64,000 nucleotides of DNA from Alsobacter metallidurans (GTDB lineage: Bacteria; Pseudomonadota; Alphaproteobacteria; Rhizobiales; Beijerinckiaceae): positions 1,183,782-1,247,781 of the forward strand of contig NZ_BMES01000001.1 of NCBI RefSeq assembly GCF_014636935.1. Reading direction: 5' to 3'. Shown piece by piece: positions 1-8,415 of the stretch (position 1 is the first letter of the stretch; the number at the start of each line of letters is the position of its first letter). The position numbers and the translations under genes are program-made. The notes under the pieces were generated by a model, which worked only from the letters and a program-made list of their open reading frames with translations, did not search any database and was not told the origin of the DNA.

Positions 1-69
1 GATGGACGCGGCCAGCGACGGCGCGGTTTGCTGAAGCGATGGGCGCTGGTTAGGTCGAACCTGACGAAA

Positions 70-100
70 GAGCCCGCCTGGGGGTCAACCAGGCGGGCTC
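70..100. terminator. Strong 12-bp hairpin, probable terminator
   Basis: Perfect 12-bp inverted repeat with arms GAGCCCGCCTGG (70-81) and CCAGGCGGGCTC (89-100) around a 7-nt loop. There is no long T-tract on the + side; the - side reads into CTCTTTC. It may end a gene entering from the left edge, since a + frame runs open to a TAG at 51-53, but that gene cannot be identified. Confidence 0.6.
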
Positions 101-244
101 ACTTACGCACAGGCTACACGTGTTCGCTTCCTGCAAGAGAAGGATGGACATTCGGAGTTAATGTTTGACTACATCAATGTGGCGAGCGAAGCGGACTGCC
201 CTCGCCACCTCAGATGGGCTCTCACGTAGGCGATCAGGCGAGCA

Positions 245-445
245 ATGGATGAAGACGCCGAACGTACCCGGATTTCAAAGCTGGCGGCCGAACTGGTCGC
301 CAAGTTCGGGGAACTCGGCACAGAAACCCTGAGCACGGAAGTCGCGAAATTCCTCGCGCGTCACCCTGATATAGACGCTGACGTGTTTATGGACATCGCA
401 ATTGATTTATACCTGGAGCGACGCAGGCCGCGCCGCCTGCATTAG
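245..445 (+). CDS. Small hypothetical protein (66 aa)
   Basis: I do not recognise this protein. It is 66 residues, acidic at the N-terminus and basic at the C-terminus (ending RRRPRRLH), with predicted amphipathic helices and no membrane segment or Cys/His cluster. The ATG follows a purine-rich AGGCGAG. It lies alone between a hairpin and another small ORF in accessory DNA full of gene remnants. It may be a real orphan gene or chance coding; codon use and spacing make a real gene slightly more likely. Confidence 0.4.
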   Translation: MDEDAERTRISKLAAELVAKFGELGTETLSTEVAKFLARHPDIDADVFMDIAIDLYLERRRPRRLH

Positions 446-520
446 ACCGGATGCGCTTTTTCAAGCATGCAGAAAGACCTTCTTCGGTCCGTCGTGCTGC
501 ATCGCTACTGGGAGAACGAC

Positions 521-793
521 ATGGTTCGGCGAAACCTGCGGGATGTCTACGACGGCAAAGCCCCCGATGGGTCGCGTTATGTGGACGTCACGTTTAGCCG
601 AAGCGCTTGCAACACCATGGTTCTTGCCTGGGTTCATTCCACTGCGTGGACAGATGATCAAATCGTGCTTGATATACACCCAGCAGAACTGATCAGCGCA
701 ATCTCATCGGGCGCCGCCGCAAGGCTGCTCAAAGCGGCCGGCGCTTCAGGTGTCACCTTTCGTTACCCACAGCTCAGCGCGGATCGTGGCTAA
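521..793 (+). CDS. Small hypothetical protein (90 aa)
   Basis: Unrecognised. The frame is open from an ATG at 467, but the ATG at 521 is preceded by GGGAGAACGAC, a good ribosome binding site, so I place the start there. The product would be about 90 residues, soluble, with no signal peptide. Its middle part (DVTFSRSACNTMVLAWVH) alternates hydrophobic residues like a beta sheet. It begins 75 bases after the preceding small ORF on the same strand, so the two could be co-transcribed. No function is inferred. Confidence 0.45.
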   Translation: MVRRNLRDVYDGKAPDGSRYVDVTFSRSACNTMVLAWVHSTAWTDDQIVLDIHPAELISAISSGAAARLLKAAGASGVTFRYPQLSADRG

Positions 794-962
794 CGTTCAA
801 ACTTCAACGACGGGCCGCCGCTTCCCGCCACCATGGCCTGCGCCTCGCATTCCTTGGCGGGTTCCTCGTGTCCTATGCTGCCGGCTGCAGGCTGATTCAC
901 TACTACGCTGACTTTGAGGGCCGCAGTCAATGGGCCAGATGGACAATGAGGCGGCTGGCTGC

Positions 963-1714
963 TCACCATGCCTGAAACAGCTTATCAAGCATGCGCCCCG
1001 CGATCCTACGAACGCCTGGGAAAAGAGGCTTCGCCGGCTTCGTCGCTGCATGCTTCTCAAGCCTGCTAAGAACTCCGGCTTTCTTCTCGCGCCAGTTTTC
1101 CACGGGCAGCATGGGAGCAACCTCCGGCCCGGCCGCGAACACAGCCACTAGATCGTGCTGGCCGGCCGACGAAAACGGCCCCGACTTGACCGAGAGAGTC
1201 GCGAGGCCGCTTCGCCCAGCGAGGGCCGGCAGCGTCTTTCGGGTGAAATAGTAGGTGTGCACAACCTTGAAGACACGCGACGCGTTGTCGGTACGCACGA
1301 TCGGCTGGATGGCATCTAAATACGGGACCAGCACCACGAGGCGGCCGTCGGGGGCCAGCATCGCGCGCAACGTGCGCAGCAGGGCGGCCCGTCTAGCACG
1401 TGCTCCAGCGTGGCAATCAGGAACACGAGGCCGTAGCGGTCCCCGGCGCTGATGCGCTCGTTGACGTCCTCCTCAAGAACGGTGAGTCCGTAGTGTTCCC
1501 GGGCGAAGCGCGCCGCCTCGGCGGACAACTCGACGCCGACCACCTGCCCGCGATGGCGCTTGCGGAGCTCCGACAGCATTTCGCCATAGCCGCAGCCGAC
1601 GTTAATCACATTCATGTCCGGCCGGAATGCGACGTGAGGGGCGATCTCGTCAAGCACGCGGCGCATCACGCCCTCGTTCTTGGCCGCGATGGCGGCGAGC
1701 TGCCCGCCGTACAA
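963..1714 (-). pseudogene. Truncated, frameshifted SAM-dependent methyltransferase copy
   Basis: A decayed paralogue of the intact methyltransferase at 8392-9357. The upstream half (about 1714-1390) keeps the SAM-binding motif VGCGYGEMLSELRK and the LIATLEHVLDG motif. The downstream half (about 1370-963) continues in another frame from RAMLAPDGRLVVLVP to the C-terminus. Aligning the two copies shows a single-base deletion near 1384-1392. The first ~85 residues, including the Cys-rich zinc-binding region of the intact copy, are missing. Both copies point the same way about 7.4 kb apart, which suggests duplication followed by decay. Confidence 0.85.
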
Positions 1715-2123
1715 AACCGCTGCGTTCGCTCAACGCCTTGACTCCTGGGCCATTCGAGGAAAGTTCCGGAAGTGAACCGAGGTGCAGGGATTTGCAGTTC
1801 TCTGCGTAACCACCCCGGCAGGATATCTCACATAGGACGCGGCGAGGCGCATCGCCGCGGGGGTTGCTCGGCTGCTTGCTCTGCTCGTCCGCAACAGTCT
1901 CGTGGCGATGTCGAGAGCGCCGCATCCGGGCCTCAATCAAATGGGCTCGCCCCTACTCTTCCGGGGGCTCAATCAAGCACAGCGCCCATCTTGTCAGGAG
2001 TCTATTCGCTAAGCCATGTTGGTTGGCTCTGCCAATGAGAGACTGTCAGCAATCTCCGAGGTAGGCCGGCATCAATCATGACGCCGCTTTAAGCATGGCT
2101 GCGTGATAGATACGAATAGCTCC
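1715..2123. other. Stretch without recognisable gene
   Basis: About 400 bases between the methyltransferase remnant and the GGDEF-EAL gene. I see short open frames on both strands but no start/RBS combination, conserved motif, tRNA or clear hairpin. It begins where similarity between the two methyltransferase copies stops (about 1709), so that edge marks a recombination or deletion junction. Confidence 0.4.
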
Positions 2124-3575
2124 TCAGGTCCTCGCACTGCGCCAATCATCGAACGTCTTGGCTTCCAAGGGTCGGCTTATGTGGAAGCCCTGACCCTCCT
2201 CGCAGTCCCAGGAGGCGAGAAGGTCGTAAGTTGCCTGGTCTTCGATTCCCTCGGCCACCACCCGGTAATCGAGATTGTGGGCCATGCCGATAATTGAGCG
2301 CACCAGCTCACGGTGCCTGTCAGGCAAGCCAGGGGGCTGGAGGAAGGAACGGTCGATTTTCAGCACCTGGGCAGGCACCTTGGCCAGGTTGGATATGTTG
2401 CTGTAGCCCGTGCCGAAGTCGTCGATCGCAAGGCCGACGCCGATCTGTCGGATTCCGGCGAGGCTCGCCGCTGTAGCCTCGTCATCGCCCGTTATGGCGT
2501 GCTCAGTCACCTCGAGTTCGAGGCGGTCTGCGGGGACGCCGTGGTACTCCAGGAGATCTGTAATATGGCTTACAAAGCTTTTGGCGCGCAGGTTTATCGC
2601 AGACACGTTGACCGAGAGCGCCAAGGGGCGGCTCTGAAACTCCCACGCAGCCGACTGCCTTAAGCTGGCTCCGAGCACCCATTCAGTGAGCGGCTCAATG
2701 AGCGAGGTTGCCTCTGCTAGTGGAATGAACTCCGCCGGCGAGATTGCGCCCAACAGTGGATGTTGCCAACGAAGCAGCACCTCAGCGCAGTGGCAATGCC
2801 CGTCCCTCATATCGATCCGTGGCTGGAAGCGGATCGAAAGCTGGTCTTGGGCGACGAGCGCAGCTCCTAGGTCTCTGACGAGATGGAAAGAACGCTGGTG
2901 CGCCTCGTCCGACACTCGGTCATAGCGTGCCCAGCCAGCAGCCCGGGATCGGCTGTCCTGCGCCGCGGCAAGGGCAGTGCGCAGCATGACCGAGGGTGCC
3001 GGAGGGTCATGGCCAAACTCGACAAAGCCGATCCCAACCCGGGTGGAGATGTGAAGACCCTCGCACACGAGAGGCTGGGCGAAGACAGCCGCCAGTTCGC
3101 GAGCGATGGTCTCGGTTGCTTGTCCGCCCTCCGTCAGAAACGCGAAGCTAAGCACGCTCACATGGTACAGAACAGCTTCGGGGCCAAGGAAACGGGAGAG
3201 TTCGGCGGCCCCAGCCCGGACGAATTCTTCTCCAAAGCCTTGACCCAGTGCACGCAAGATTGCGTTGAACTGATTAGCCTCAGTGAGGGACACTAGGACA
3301 AGTGCCTTGCCTGGAAAGCCACGTCCGCGCTCGGTATCGCGGGAGAACCGTGATCGATTCGGAAGCAGCGTGATGTGATCAGTCGATCCAAGCGCTTCCA
3401 GAGCATCGGAATAACGCTGTGCGATGATTGCAAGATCGCTTGTAGCCTCAAGATCTCCCGAGCAAAAACGGCCTAGGCGAGCGATCGCGTTCGGCGTTTC
3501 GTTCGACCCATATGGGTAAGAATTCTCTGATACGCGACGGTGAATTTCGCCGAAAGACGCTTCGTTAGCGGTCAT
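2124..3575 (-). CDS. Degenerate GGDEF / EAL domain protein (c-di-GMP phosphodiesterase)
   Basis: Likely breaks down the second messenger cyclic di-GMP. From the ATG at 3575 (behind an AGGACG-type RBS) the protein is 483 residues. Its N-terminal half is a GGDEF-like domain whose signature has decayed to SVLSF, so cyclase activity is unlikely. The C-terminal half is an EAL domain with the key elements: AEVLLRW in place of EAL, the NVS asparagine, EVTEH, DDFGTGYS, KIDRSF, AEGIED and GQGFHISRP. These metal and substrate residues argue for an active phosphodiesterase. No membrane or sensor domain is visible, so it is probably cytosolic. It is divergent from a DUF3095 gene, 277 bases away. Confidence 0.88.
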   Translation of the reverse strand: MTANEASFGEIHRRVSENSYPYGSNETPNAIARLGRFCSGDLEATSDLAIIAQRYSDALEALGSTDHITLLPNRSRFSRDTERGRGFPGKALVLVSLTEANQFNAILRALGQGFGEEFVRAGAAELSRFLGPEAVLYHVSVLSFAFLTEGGQATETIARELAAVFAQPLVCEGLHISTRVGIGFVEFGHDPPAPSVMLRTALAAAQDSRSRAAGWARYDRVSDEAHQRSFHLVRDLGAALVAQDQLSIRFQPRIDMRDGHCHCAEVLLRWQHPLLGAISPAEFIPLAEATSLIEPLTEWVLGASLRQSAAWEFQSRPLALSVNVSAINLRAKSFVSHITDLLEYHGVPADRLELEVTEHAITGDDEATAASLAGIRQIGVGLAIDDFGTGYSNISNLAKVPAQVLKIDRSFLQPPGLPDRHRELVRSIIGMAHNLDYRVVAEGIEDQATYDLLASWDCEEGQGFHISRPLEAKTFDDWRSART

Positions 3576-3852
3576 CGTACGTCCTGACCTCGAGGCCTTT
3601 CGCATCCTCATCAGCGCTGATTTACAAACAGCTATCGTTTGCTGCGGCAAATCGCCTCAGAAAATGTGCTTGCGCAAATGTTATCTCGCCTGGCTATCCG
3701 CGGGTCTCCGTCTATCACGCCGATTGGATCAGGCCGTCGACCGGACCCGCTTTGCCCGGCAGACGGGAAGCGTCGGATATCGTTGAGCCAATCGATCTTG
3801 GCCAGACAGCTGTTAGTGATCTCATTGAGAAGCCCTAACGTATTTCTCGGCA

Positions 3853-5100
3853 ATGAGGTCGGCATATTATGGCGGAGAAATGCAGGTCTTCAACCAAGGA
3901 CGGGCCCCTCGGTCCGACAGCTTCTTCGCCGCTCTGCCACGCCTGAGGTCGAGCCGGGACACGTTTGACCTGAGTCTCTATCGGTCAGCTCCAGACTGTT
4001 GGTATCTAGCAATTACCGACGTGCAGGGCTCAACCGCAGCAATCGAGCAAGGGCGGCACCGGACAGTGAACTACATCGCCGCGGCCGGGATCGCGGCACT
4101 GCGGAATCTATGCCACGACTGTGAGATACCGATCTTATTTGCTGGCGACGGCTGCGCCGTAATGGTTCCGGCCAATTACGGTGACGCCAGTCGTCTTGCG
4201 CTGGCTCGTCTGCGCCAGCTAGCCCGGGAGGAGTTCAATCTTAATTTGCGCGTCGGACTAGCTCGCGTGAGCGAGCTTAGGGAATGGGGCGCGGACGTCT
4301 TAGTTGGCAGGTACGAGCCAACGATAGGTAACGCTTTTGGCGTCTTTGCGGGCGGAGGTGTGGCGGCCCTCGAAGCCGCACTGAAAAAAGAAGCGCCGTC
4401 ACCGCTGAAGGCTAAGGCGCATATACCCTCATCGCTTGAAGATGGGGCCTTACCTGACCTGACCGGATTGAGCTGCCAGTGGCAGGAACTCAAGTCGCTG
4501 AACGGCCGCATGCTCACCCTTATTCTGGAGGGTCGAGACATGTCGCTCGCCTACTCGGCCGTTCAAAGGTTAGCAGGCTCAAAGGGCCTTACCGCGGCGA
4601 CGCCGGCTAACCTACGACCGCGCTGGCCAGCCGCAGGTGTCTGGCTCGAAGCGCGGGCCACCCATGGCCGGAAGCCAGCCAGCCTCATCGCGGCGCGTCT
4701 TTTCGTGCGTGCGATGGCCGCCTACATCGTCCTGCGGACTGGCTGGCGTGTGAAGGGCTTTGATAGGCGGCGCTACATCGCCGAAATCGCCAGCAACACT
4801 GACTTCTGCAAGTTTGATCAACAACTTAGTCTCGTGATCGACTGTGACAGCGCAGCCGAGGTCGCCATACTAGCCGAGCTGGTCAGCATCGCGAAAGGAG
4901 GAGACCTTCATTTTGGCTTTCACCTATCGCCGACCGCGCTGATGACGTGTTTCGTGACATCGGTAGAAGACAGCAATCATGTCCACTTCATCGACGGAGG
5001 GGACGGCGGCTACACCAGGGCAGCAGGGCTGATGAGGCAAGACCCCAACGTTGAAAGCCCAACTGCACTGCCCACTGGTGGTAGCAATAGCACGAGCTGA
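3853..5100 (+). CDS. DUF3095 family protein with cyclase-like motifs
   Basis: 415 residues matching DUF3095 from the FFAALPRL motif onward, a family of unknown function. The sequence shows two acidic motifs typical of class III nucleotide cyclases: ITDVQGST (Asp about residue 56) and FAGDGCAVMVP (Asp about residue 99). Their ~43-residue spacing fits the two metal-binding aspartates of those enzymes. The C-terminal half has no domain I can name. A cyclase-like function is inference; family membership is firmer. The start is uncertain: ATG 3853 lacks a clear RBS and ATG 3880 is the alternative. It is divergent from the EAL protein, suggesting a shared signalling role. Confidence 0.75.
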   Translation: MRSAYYGGEMQVFNQGRAPRSDSFFAALPRLRSSRDTFDLSLYRSAPDCWYLAITDVQGSTAAIEQGRHRTVNYIAAAGIAALRNLCHDCEIPILFAGDGCAVMVPANYGDASRLALARLRQLAREEFNLNLRVGLARVSELREWGADVLVGRYEPTIGNAFGVFAGGGVAALEAALKKEAPSPLKAKAHIPSSLEDGALPDLTGLSCQWQELKSLNGRMLTLILEGRDMSLAYSAVQRLAGSKGLTAATPANLRPRWPAAGVWLEARATHGRKPASLIAARLFVRAMAAYIVLRTGWRVKGFDRRRYIAEIASNTDFCKFDQQLSLVIDCDSAAEVAILAELVSIAKGGDLHFGFHLSPTALMTCFVTSVEDSNHVHFIDGGDGGYTRAAGLMRQDPNVESPTALPTGGSNSTS

Positions 5101-5151
5101 ATGCTGCCTATCGCGCCGCCTGCATCCACCTGCAAAAGCAGGACGTGACGC

Positions 5152-5427
5152 TTATGCGCGGCGGGCCTCATAGCCCTCGAAAAGCTCCTTGAGAAGCTGC
5201 TCCCTGACATTTTTTTGCGACTGATAGGAGAGTCCCTCGGCGGGCGGGTCGAACCAGGTCGCCTTCACGGCCTCTTTCCAGCCCGGGCTTTCGGTCCGCT
5301 CCATCTCGGCGCATCCTGCGTAAAGCTCCGCCTACAGTTGGTCGTCGCTCATCCGCTCCGGCACCATTCCCCGACCCACGCGCTGGGCAGTTTCGATCTT
5401 CCGCAACCGGCTCTCAAATACGCGCAT
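5152..5427 (-). pseudogene. Small gene interrupted by in-frame TAG
   Basis: From ATG 5427 the frame reads MRVFESRLRKIETAQRVGRG and continues to a TAA at 5152-5154, about 91 codons, but codon 32 is TAG (5332-5334). Coding character continues after the stop, with EMERTESPGWKEAVKATWF echoing the KEAARAWW segment of the gene just upstream. The start overlaps the original stop of that neighbour (TGATG), so the two were translationally coupled. The family is unknown; such short proteins starting with an R-L-x-x-(L/I)-E heptad occur near phage-like genes in related bacteria, but that link is inference. Confidence 0.55.
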
Positions 5428-5731
5428 CAGTCGCTTTCCTCGGTTTCACGCCACGCCTGGTAATCCGCCAGGATGCTGTCGAACACGTCGGAGTTCTTGT
5501 GATGTCCGGCTTGCCTGCTTTGGCCAGGCCCTCAAGCCACCAAGCCCTCGCCGCCTCTTTCCAAGCTGCCCCGTTCTCCTGCTCAACCGCCTGCAGCATC
5601 GGGAAAAATTGGCCGTAAGCCCGTTCGGTCTCGGCGGCGAGCTCCTCGTCTGTCATCTGCTCGATACGGCAGCCGAAGCGCTTGGGCTGCGGGGCTTCAA
5701 GCCTCCGTAGACACCCTTCAATCATGCGCAT
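5427..5731 (-). pseudogene. Small coiled-coil-type gene with late frameshift
   Basis: Starts MRMIEGCLRRLEAPQPKRFG and is in frame to about GKPD near 5505. The apparent ORF then runs on through a low-quality tail (TRTPTCSTASW). Shifting the frame by one gives KNSDVFDSILADYQAWRETE and a TGA that overlaps the ATG of the next gene (5427-5429), the natural end of the gene. So a one-base indel around 5500-5510 is likely. It belongs to a run of three related short genes, each starting with a leucine/glutamate heptad. Function unknown. Confidence 0.55.
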
Positions 5732-5740
5732 GAGGGCCCC

Positions 5741-5968
5741 TCAATCGTCAGCTCTGAACGCCGCCTCGATCGCGGCGCGCTGCTGCTCGACCGTCACGTG
5801 GCGAGAGCCGCCCAGAGGCCCCACAGAGGCGAGGATGCCGTCGGCATTGCGGTAGCTCGCCAGAGAGGCCGACACAGCAGCGTCCCGCGTCGCCTTCGGC
5901 ACGATCGCCACATAGGACGCCTGGCGAGCCTCCAGGCGCTGCAGGCGCACCATTACTTCCCGCTTCAT
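5741..5968 (-). CDS. Small hypothetical protein (75 aa)
   Basis: Intact 75-residue ORF starting MKREVMVRLQRLEARQASYV, an N-terminal amphipathic heptad followed by an alanine-rich stretch and an acidic C-terminus. Its ATG overlaps the stop of the upstream chimeric ORF (ATGA). It lies ten bases before the next small gene, so 5968-5152 reads as one operon of short related proteins, two of which are now broken. It is not recognised; a phage or mobile-element origin is possible but unproven. Confidence 0.5.
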   Translation of the reverse strand: MKREVMVRLQRLEARQASYVAIVPKATRDAAVSASLASYRNADGILASVGPLGGSRHVTVEQQRAAIEAAFRADD

Positions 5969-6201
5969 CGACGGCCTCCCATGCCCATGTCCTCCAGCCG
6001 CACGAGCCGGTCCTGAATCTCGGTCACCTCGATCGCGTGCACGTGCGCGATCGACGGCTTGGCGGTGAGGATGATCCTGGTCGCGGCCTCGACGCTTGCC
6101 GCGGTTTGGATATCCACCACGCCAGCTTCTCGCAGGTAGTTGGACACGACGAGCTGCACCGCGCGGCTATCGTCAACGATCAGCACCGAACCAGAAAACA
6201 T
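5965..6201 (-). pseudogene. Response-regulator receiver fragment joined to an unrelated tail
   Basis: The first ~45 residues (MFSGSVLIVDDSRAVQLVV through SVEAATRIILTAKP) are the start of a CheY-like receiver domain with the paired acidic residues VDD. The phosphorylated aspartate, switch Thr/Ser and conserved Lys are absent because the sequence changes to IEVTEIQDRLVRLEDMGM and stops at 78 residues. The tail resembles the leucine/glutamate heptads of the downstream small genes and is translationally coupled to them. I read it as a recombination chimera with its junction near 6090, so no phosphorelay function is expected. Confidence 0.6.
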
Positions 6202-6328
6202 TAGTTAGCCCTGCGTTACTCCGCAGTCGCACGAGGGCTGTGAAGGGCCCGTTAGCGCGCGTGCTTGCTCGAGCACCTATCCCGAAAGGAGCAAGTAACA
6301 TCCCGGATGGGGTTCGCCCGACTTCGCT

Positions 6329-6538
6329 GTGCGCATTGAGCTGGCCCACCTGCTGGCATTGCCGGTCGATGGGGTCGCCTTCGTTGACGCCCACGACGAG
6401 CACGGGCCGGACCTGTTTCGGCATGCCTGCGCGCTCGGCTTGGAGGGCATTGTTTGCAAACGGAAGGACAGTCCATATCGGTCGGGGATCTCGCCAGCTT
6501 GGTTGAAGGCGAAGTGTCCAGATTACTCGCGGCTCTGA
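6329..6538 (+). pseudogene. Fragment of ATP-dependent DNA ligase
   Basis: The 69-residue frame contains DLFRHACALGLEGIVCKRKD followed by SPYRSGISPAWLKAKCP. This matches the nucleotidyltransferase motif IV-V region of ATP-dependent (LigD-type) DNA ligases, usually GLEGIVSKR...SPYRSGRS..WLK.K. The catalytic lysine motif upstream and the OB-fold downstream are missing, so this is a remnant of about a quarter of the domain. No ligase gene remains nearby. The cysteines at usually conserved positions (VCKR, KCP) are consistent with decay. Confidence 0.8.
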
Positions 6539-6626
6539 AGCCGGAAGCGGATCTGGATCACGTTCCGAGAGCATTGCGGTCAACCGGACGCCTGACGCAG
6601 GAGCGCTCTGCCCCCGCAGAGCGCGG

Positions 6627-7094
6627 TCACCGGTTCGGCGCAGAAGTCCGAAGCCGATCATCCAACTCTGTCACGAGCGCCTTCAGCTTATGAATCTCGG
6701 GCTCTGTTTTTTCGAGCGAACACACAATGGCGCGCCGGGCAGCCACGGCGTGGATGCGAGCGTCCCGGCCCAGCGACGTCAGGGAAACGCGAACTACCCG
6801 TTCGTCATTTTTGTCCCGGTTGCGACTAATGAAGCCCTGAGTCTCAAGGCGCTTCAGAAGGGGGGTCAGGGTGCCAGAATCGAGGTTCAGCTTGCCCCCG
6901 ATCTCTCCAACGCTGGACCCATCCGCTTCCCAAAGCACCAACAGCACCAGGTATTGCGGATAAGTGACGCCAATCTGGTCCAGCAGGGGCTTGTAGGCGG
7001 CCGTGAAGGCGTGCGCGGCTGAATAAACGGCGAAGCACAGCTGATTTTCCAGCAGCAGCTCCGGAGTGTCTTGGTCTTTGTGAGCATGTGGCAT
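6627..7094 (-). CDS. MarR family regulator, OhrR type (organic peroxide sensor)
   Basis: 155-residue winged-helix repressor. It carries the OhrR-like N-terminal segment NQLCFAVYSAAHAFTAAY with a cysteine at about residue 20, where OhrR proteins carry the peroxide-sensing cysteine. A second cysteine (IVCSLEK, about residue 125) fits the two-cysteine type. The wHTH core includes GVTYPQYLVLLVLWE and the wing DERVVRVSLT. OhrR normally represses ohr; no ohr gene is adjacent, so its target here is unclear beyond itself and perhaps the divergent gene at 7170. A perfect palindrome of the expected type lies 28 bases before its start. Confidence 0.85.
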   Translation of the reverse strand: MPHAHKDQDTPELLLENQLCFAVYSAAHAFTAAYKPLLDQIGVTYPQYLVLLVLWEADGSSVGEIGGKLNLDSGTLTPLLKRLETQGFISRNRDKNDERVVRVSLTSLGRDARIHAVAARRAIVCSLEKTEPEIHKLKALVTELDDRLRTSAPNR

Positions 7095-7122
7095 ATGGGC
7101 AATCTAGCACTTATTATGTTGC

Positions 7123-7139
7123 GCGCAATTTAATTGCGC
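7123..7139. promoter_or_regulatory. Perfect palindrome, probable OhrR operator
   Basis: GCGCAATT-T-AATTGCGC is an exact 17-bp dyad between the divergent OhrR-type gene and the gene at 7170. Its core CAATT-n-AATTG matches the published OhrR operator pattern (TACAATT-AATTGTA). It lies 29-45 bases from the regulator start and 30-46 bases from the other start, suited to repressing both. Confidence 0.75.
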
Positions 7140-7169
7140 ACTATGGAAAGGCGCCGCAGAGGACCCGTC

Positions 7170-7646
7170 ATGCTTGCTCGCTTTCTCCTGACCCCCGCAA
7201 TTCTGGCCGCCATGGTTGTGGGTGGCATCCAACTGCTCGACGCCAAGACGCCCAAGGCCGCCGCTCCCGAGCGCAAGGTCGCCAGCCTCGAGGCCATCCC
7301 ATCGGGCGGGGCTGCCCAATCGCCGGTCCGCTCGGGCCCGCGTGACGTGTTGGCTCAGCCAACAGCGAGCCGTAGCCCCGACCAGGCTGCCCCCGCAACG
7401 CTCTCCCAGCCCCAGGTCAATGCGACCGCCATACAGACCACAGCGCCAGCCCCGACGACGGTATCCGTGGTTCCGGTATCCTTGCCCGACAAGACGACGC
7501 CTGCTCGCAAGCCGGGCGCCGTGGCGGGGGCTGCTGGCTGCACCGGCTACAAGTCATACAGTGCCGCCACCCAGACCTATCGCTCTTTTGACGGCGCAGT
7601 GAAGCCTTGCCGGGAAGTGCCGGCGCGCTCGGTTGCGCTAAACTGA
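7170..7646 (+). CDS. Exported protein with BA14K-like C-terminus
   Basis: About 158 residues from the ATG at 7170, which follows AGAGGA. The N-terminus ([19 protein letters not shown]) is a signal peptide or membrane anchor. A long Pro/Ala/Thr/Gln-rich linker follows, and the C-terminal segment [19 protein letters not shown] ends in KPCR. That segment resembles the C-terminal motif of BA14K-type proteins of Hyphomicrobiales (YRSYDP..TY..YDG..HPC). It probably sits in the periplasm or envelope; function is unknown. It is divergent from the OhrR-type regulator and shares its operator region. Confidence 0.6.
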   Translation: MLARFLLTPAILAAMVVGGIQLLDAKTPKAAAPERKVASLEAIPSGGAAQSPVRSGPRDVLAQPTASRSPDQAAPATLSQPQVNATAIQTTAPAPTTVSVVPVSLPDKTTPARKPGAVAGAAGCTGYKSYSAATQTYRSFDGAVKPCREVPARSVALN

Positions 7647-7657
7647 AGGCCGGCCGG

Positions 7658-8145
7658 ATGCTCGACGATTCAAGAAGTTCGCGCTGCGCGGCAACGTCGT
7701 GGATCTCGCGGTCGCCGTCGTTATTGGCGCCGCCTTTGGCTCCATCGTGACGTCGCTCGTGGCCGACATCATCATGCCCATCATTGGGGCGATCACCGGC
7801 GGGCTCGACTTTTCCAGCTATTACCCGCCCGTTTCTGCAAAGGTGCAGTCCGGCCTGGCGTATACCGATGCCAAGAAGCAGGGCGCGGTGCTGGGATATG
7901 GGCAGTTTCTGACGGTTGCGGTGAGCTTCGCCATTGTGGCGGCTGTGCTGTTCAGCATCGTCCGAGCCATGAACAAGCTGAAACGTCAGGAGGACGCCAA
8001 GGTCGACGTGCCGAAGTCGCCGGAGATCCCGGCTGACCTCAAGCTGCTGGCTGAGATCCGTGACCAGATGACCGCCCTGACCCAAGCCCTGACACGTCTG
8101 GCCAGCACGGGCGCTGAGCCGTCGGCGCGAAGAGCTGTCGGCTGA
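7658..8145 (+). pseudogene. mscL: Large-conductance mechanosensitive channel, frameshift at codon 4
   Basis: MscL opens under membrane tension to release solutes during osmotic downshock. The body is well conserved: [20 protein letters not shown] (first membrane helix with the pore lining), [15 protein letters not shown], a periplasmic loop, a second helix ([19 protein letters not shown]) and a cytoplasmic helix. The natural start ATG 7658 reads MLD and then shifts: ATGCTCGACGATTCAAG lacks one base relative to the expected [13 protein letters not shown]. Translation could restart at GTG 7699, losing the N-terminal amphipathic helix. This is either a true inactivating deletion near 7669 or a sequencing error. 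Confidence 0.8.
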
Positions 8146-8154
8146 TCTACTGCT

Positions 8155-8415
8155 ATGCGTAAGGGCCGCAGCTCCGTCATGGGCCAGATGGATGCCGCCA
8201 CGGCCGAGCGGGTCGCCCAACTGCCTGCAGCGCTGAAAGGCGAGGGGGCCGACCTGGGCGACATCCCGGCCTGCTCGTGGACCGTGGAGGGCAGCGACGG
8301 CATGTTCCGGGTCAACTCATCGGGTCTGCGCTCGCCGGCGCGCCTACTACGCCGGCGCGCGGGGATCTGCCGTGGGACCCCAGAACGGCGCTTACGCCTG
8401 AAATATGCGATGTAA
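8155..8415 (+). pseudogene. Degenerate paralogue of the small gene at 9360
   Basis: Residues 19-45 (RVAQLPAALKGEGADLGDIP) match the protein at 9360-9632 (FVAQLPTLLEGEGVDLGDIP). After DGMFRVNS the frame diverges; another frame retains an AYYAGARG segment like AC-VYYADRRAGD of the paralogue, showing a frameshift near 8315. The same upstream bases (GGGCCGCAG then GGGCCAGATGGA) recur at 922-950 beside the methyltransferase pseudogene, so this small gene and the methyltransferase were duplicated together. Probably non-functional. Confidence 0.5.

Noticed and set aside
1-53. C-terminal end of a gene entering from the left (frame ending TAG 51-53)
   Set aside because: Only 17 codons are visible and no family can be recognised, so it is mentioned only with the hairpin at 70-100.
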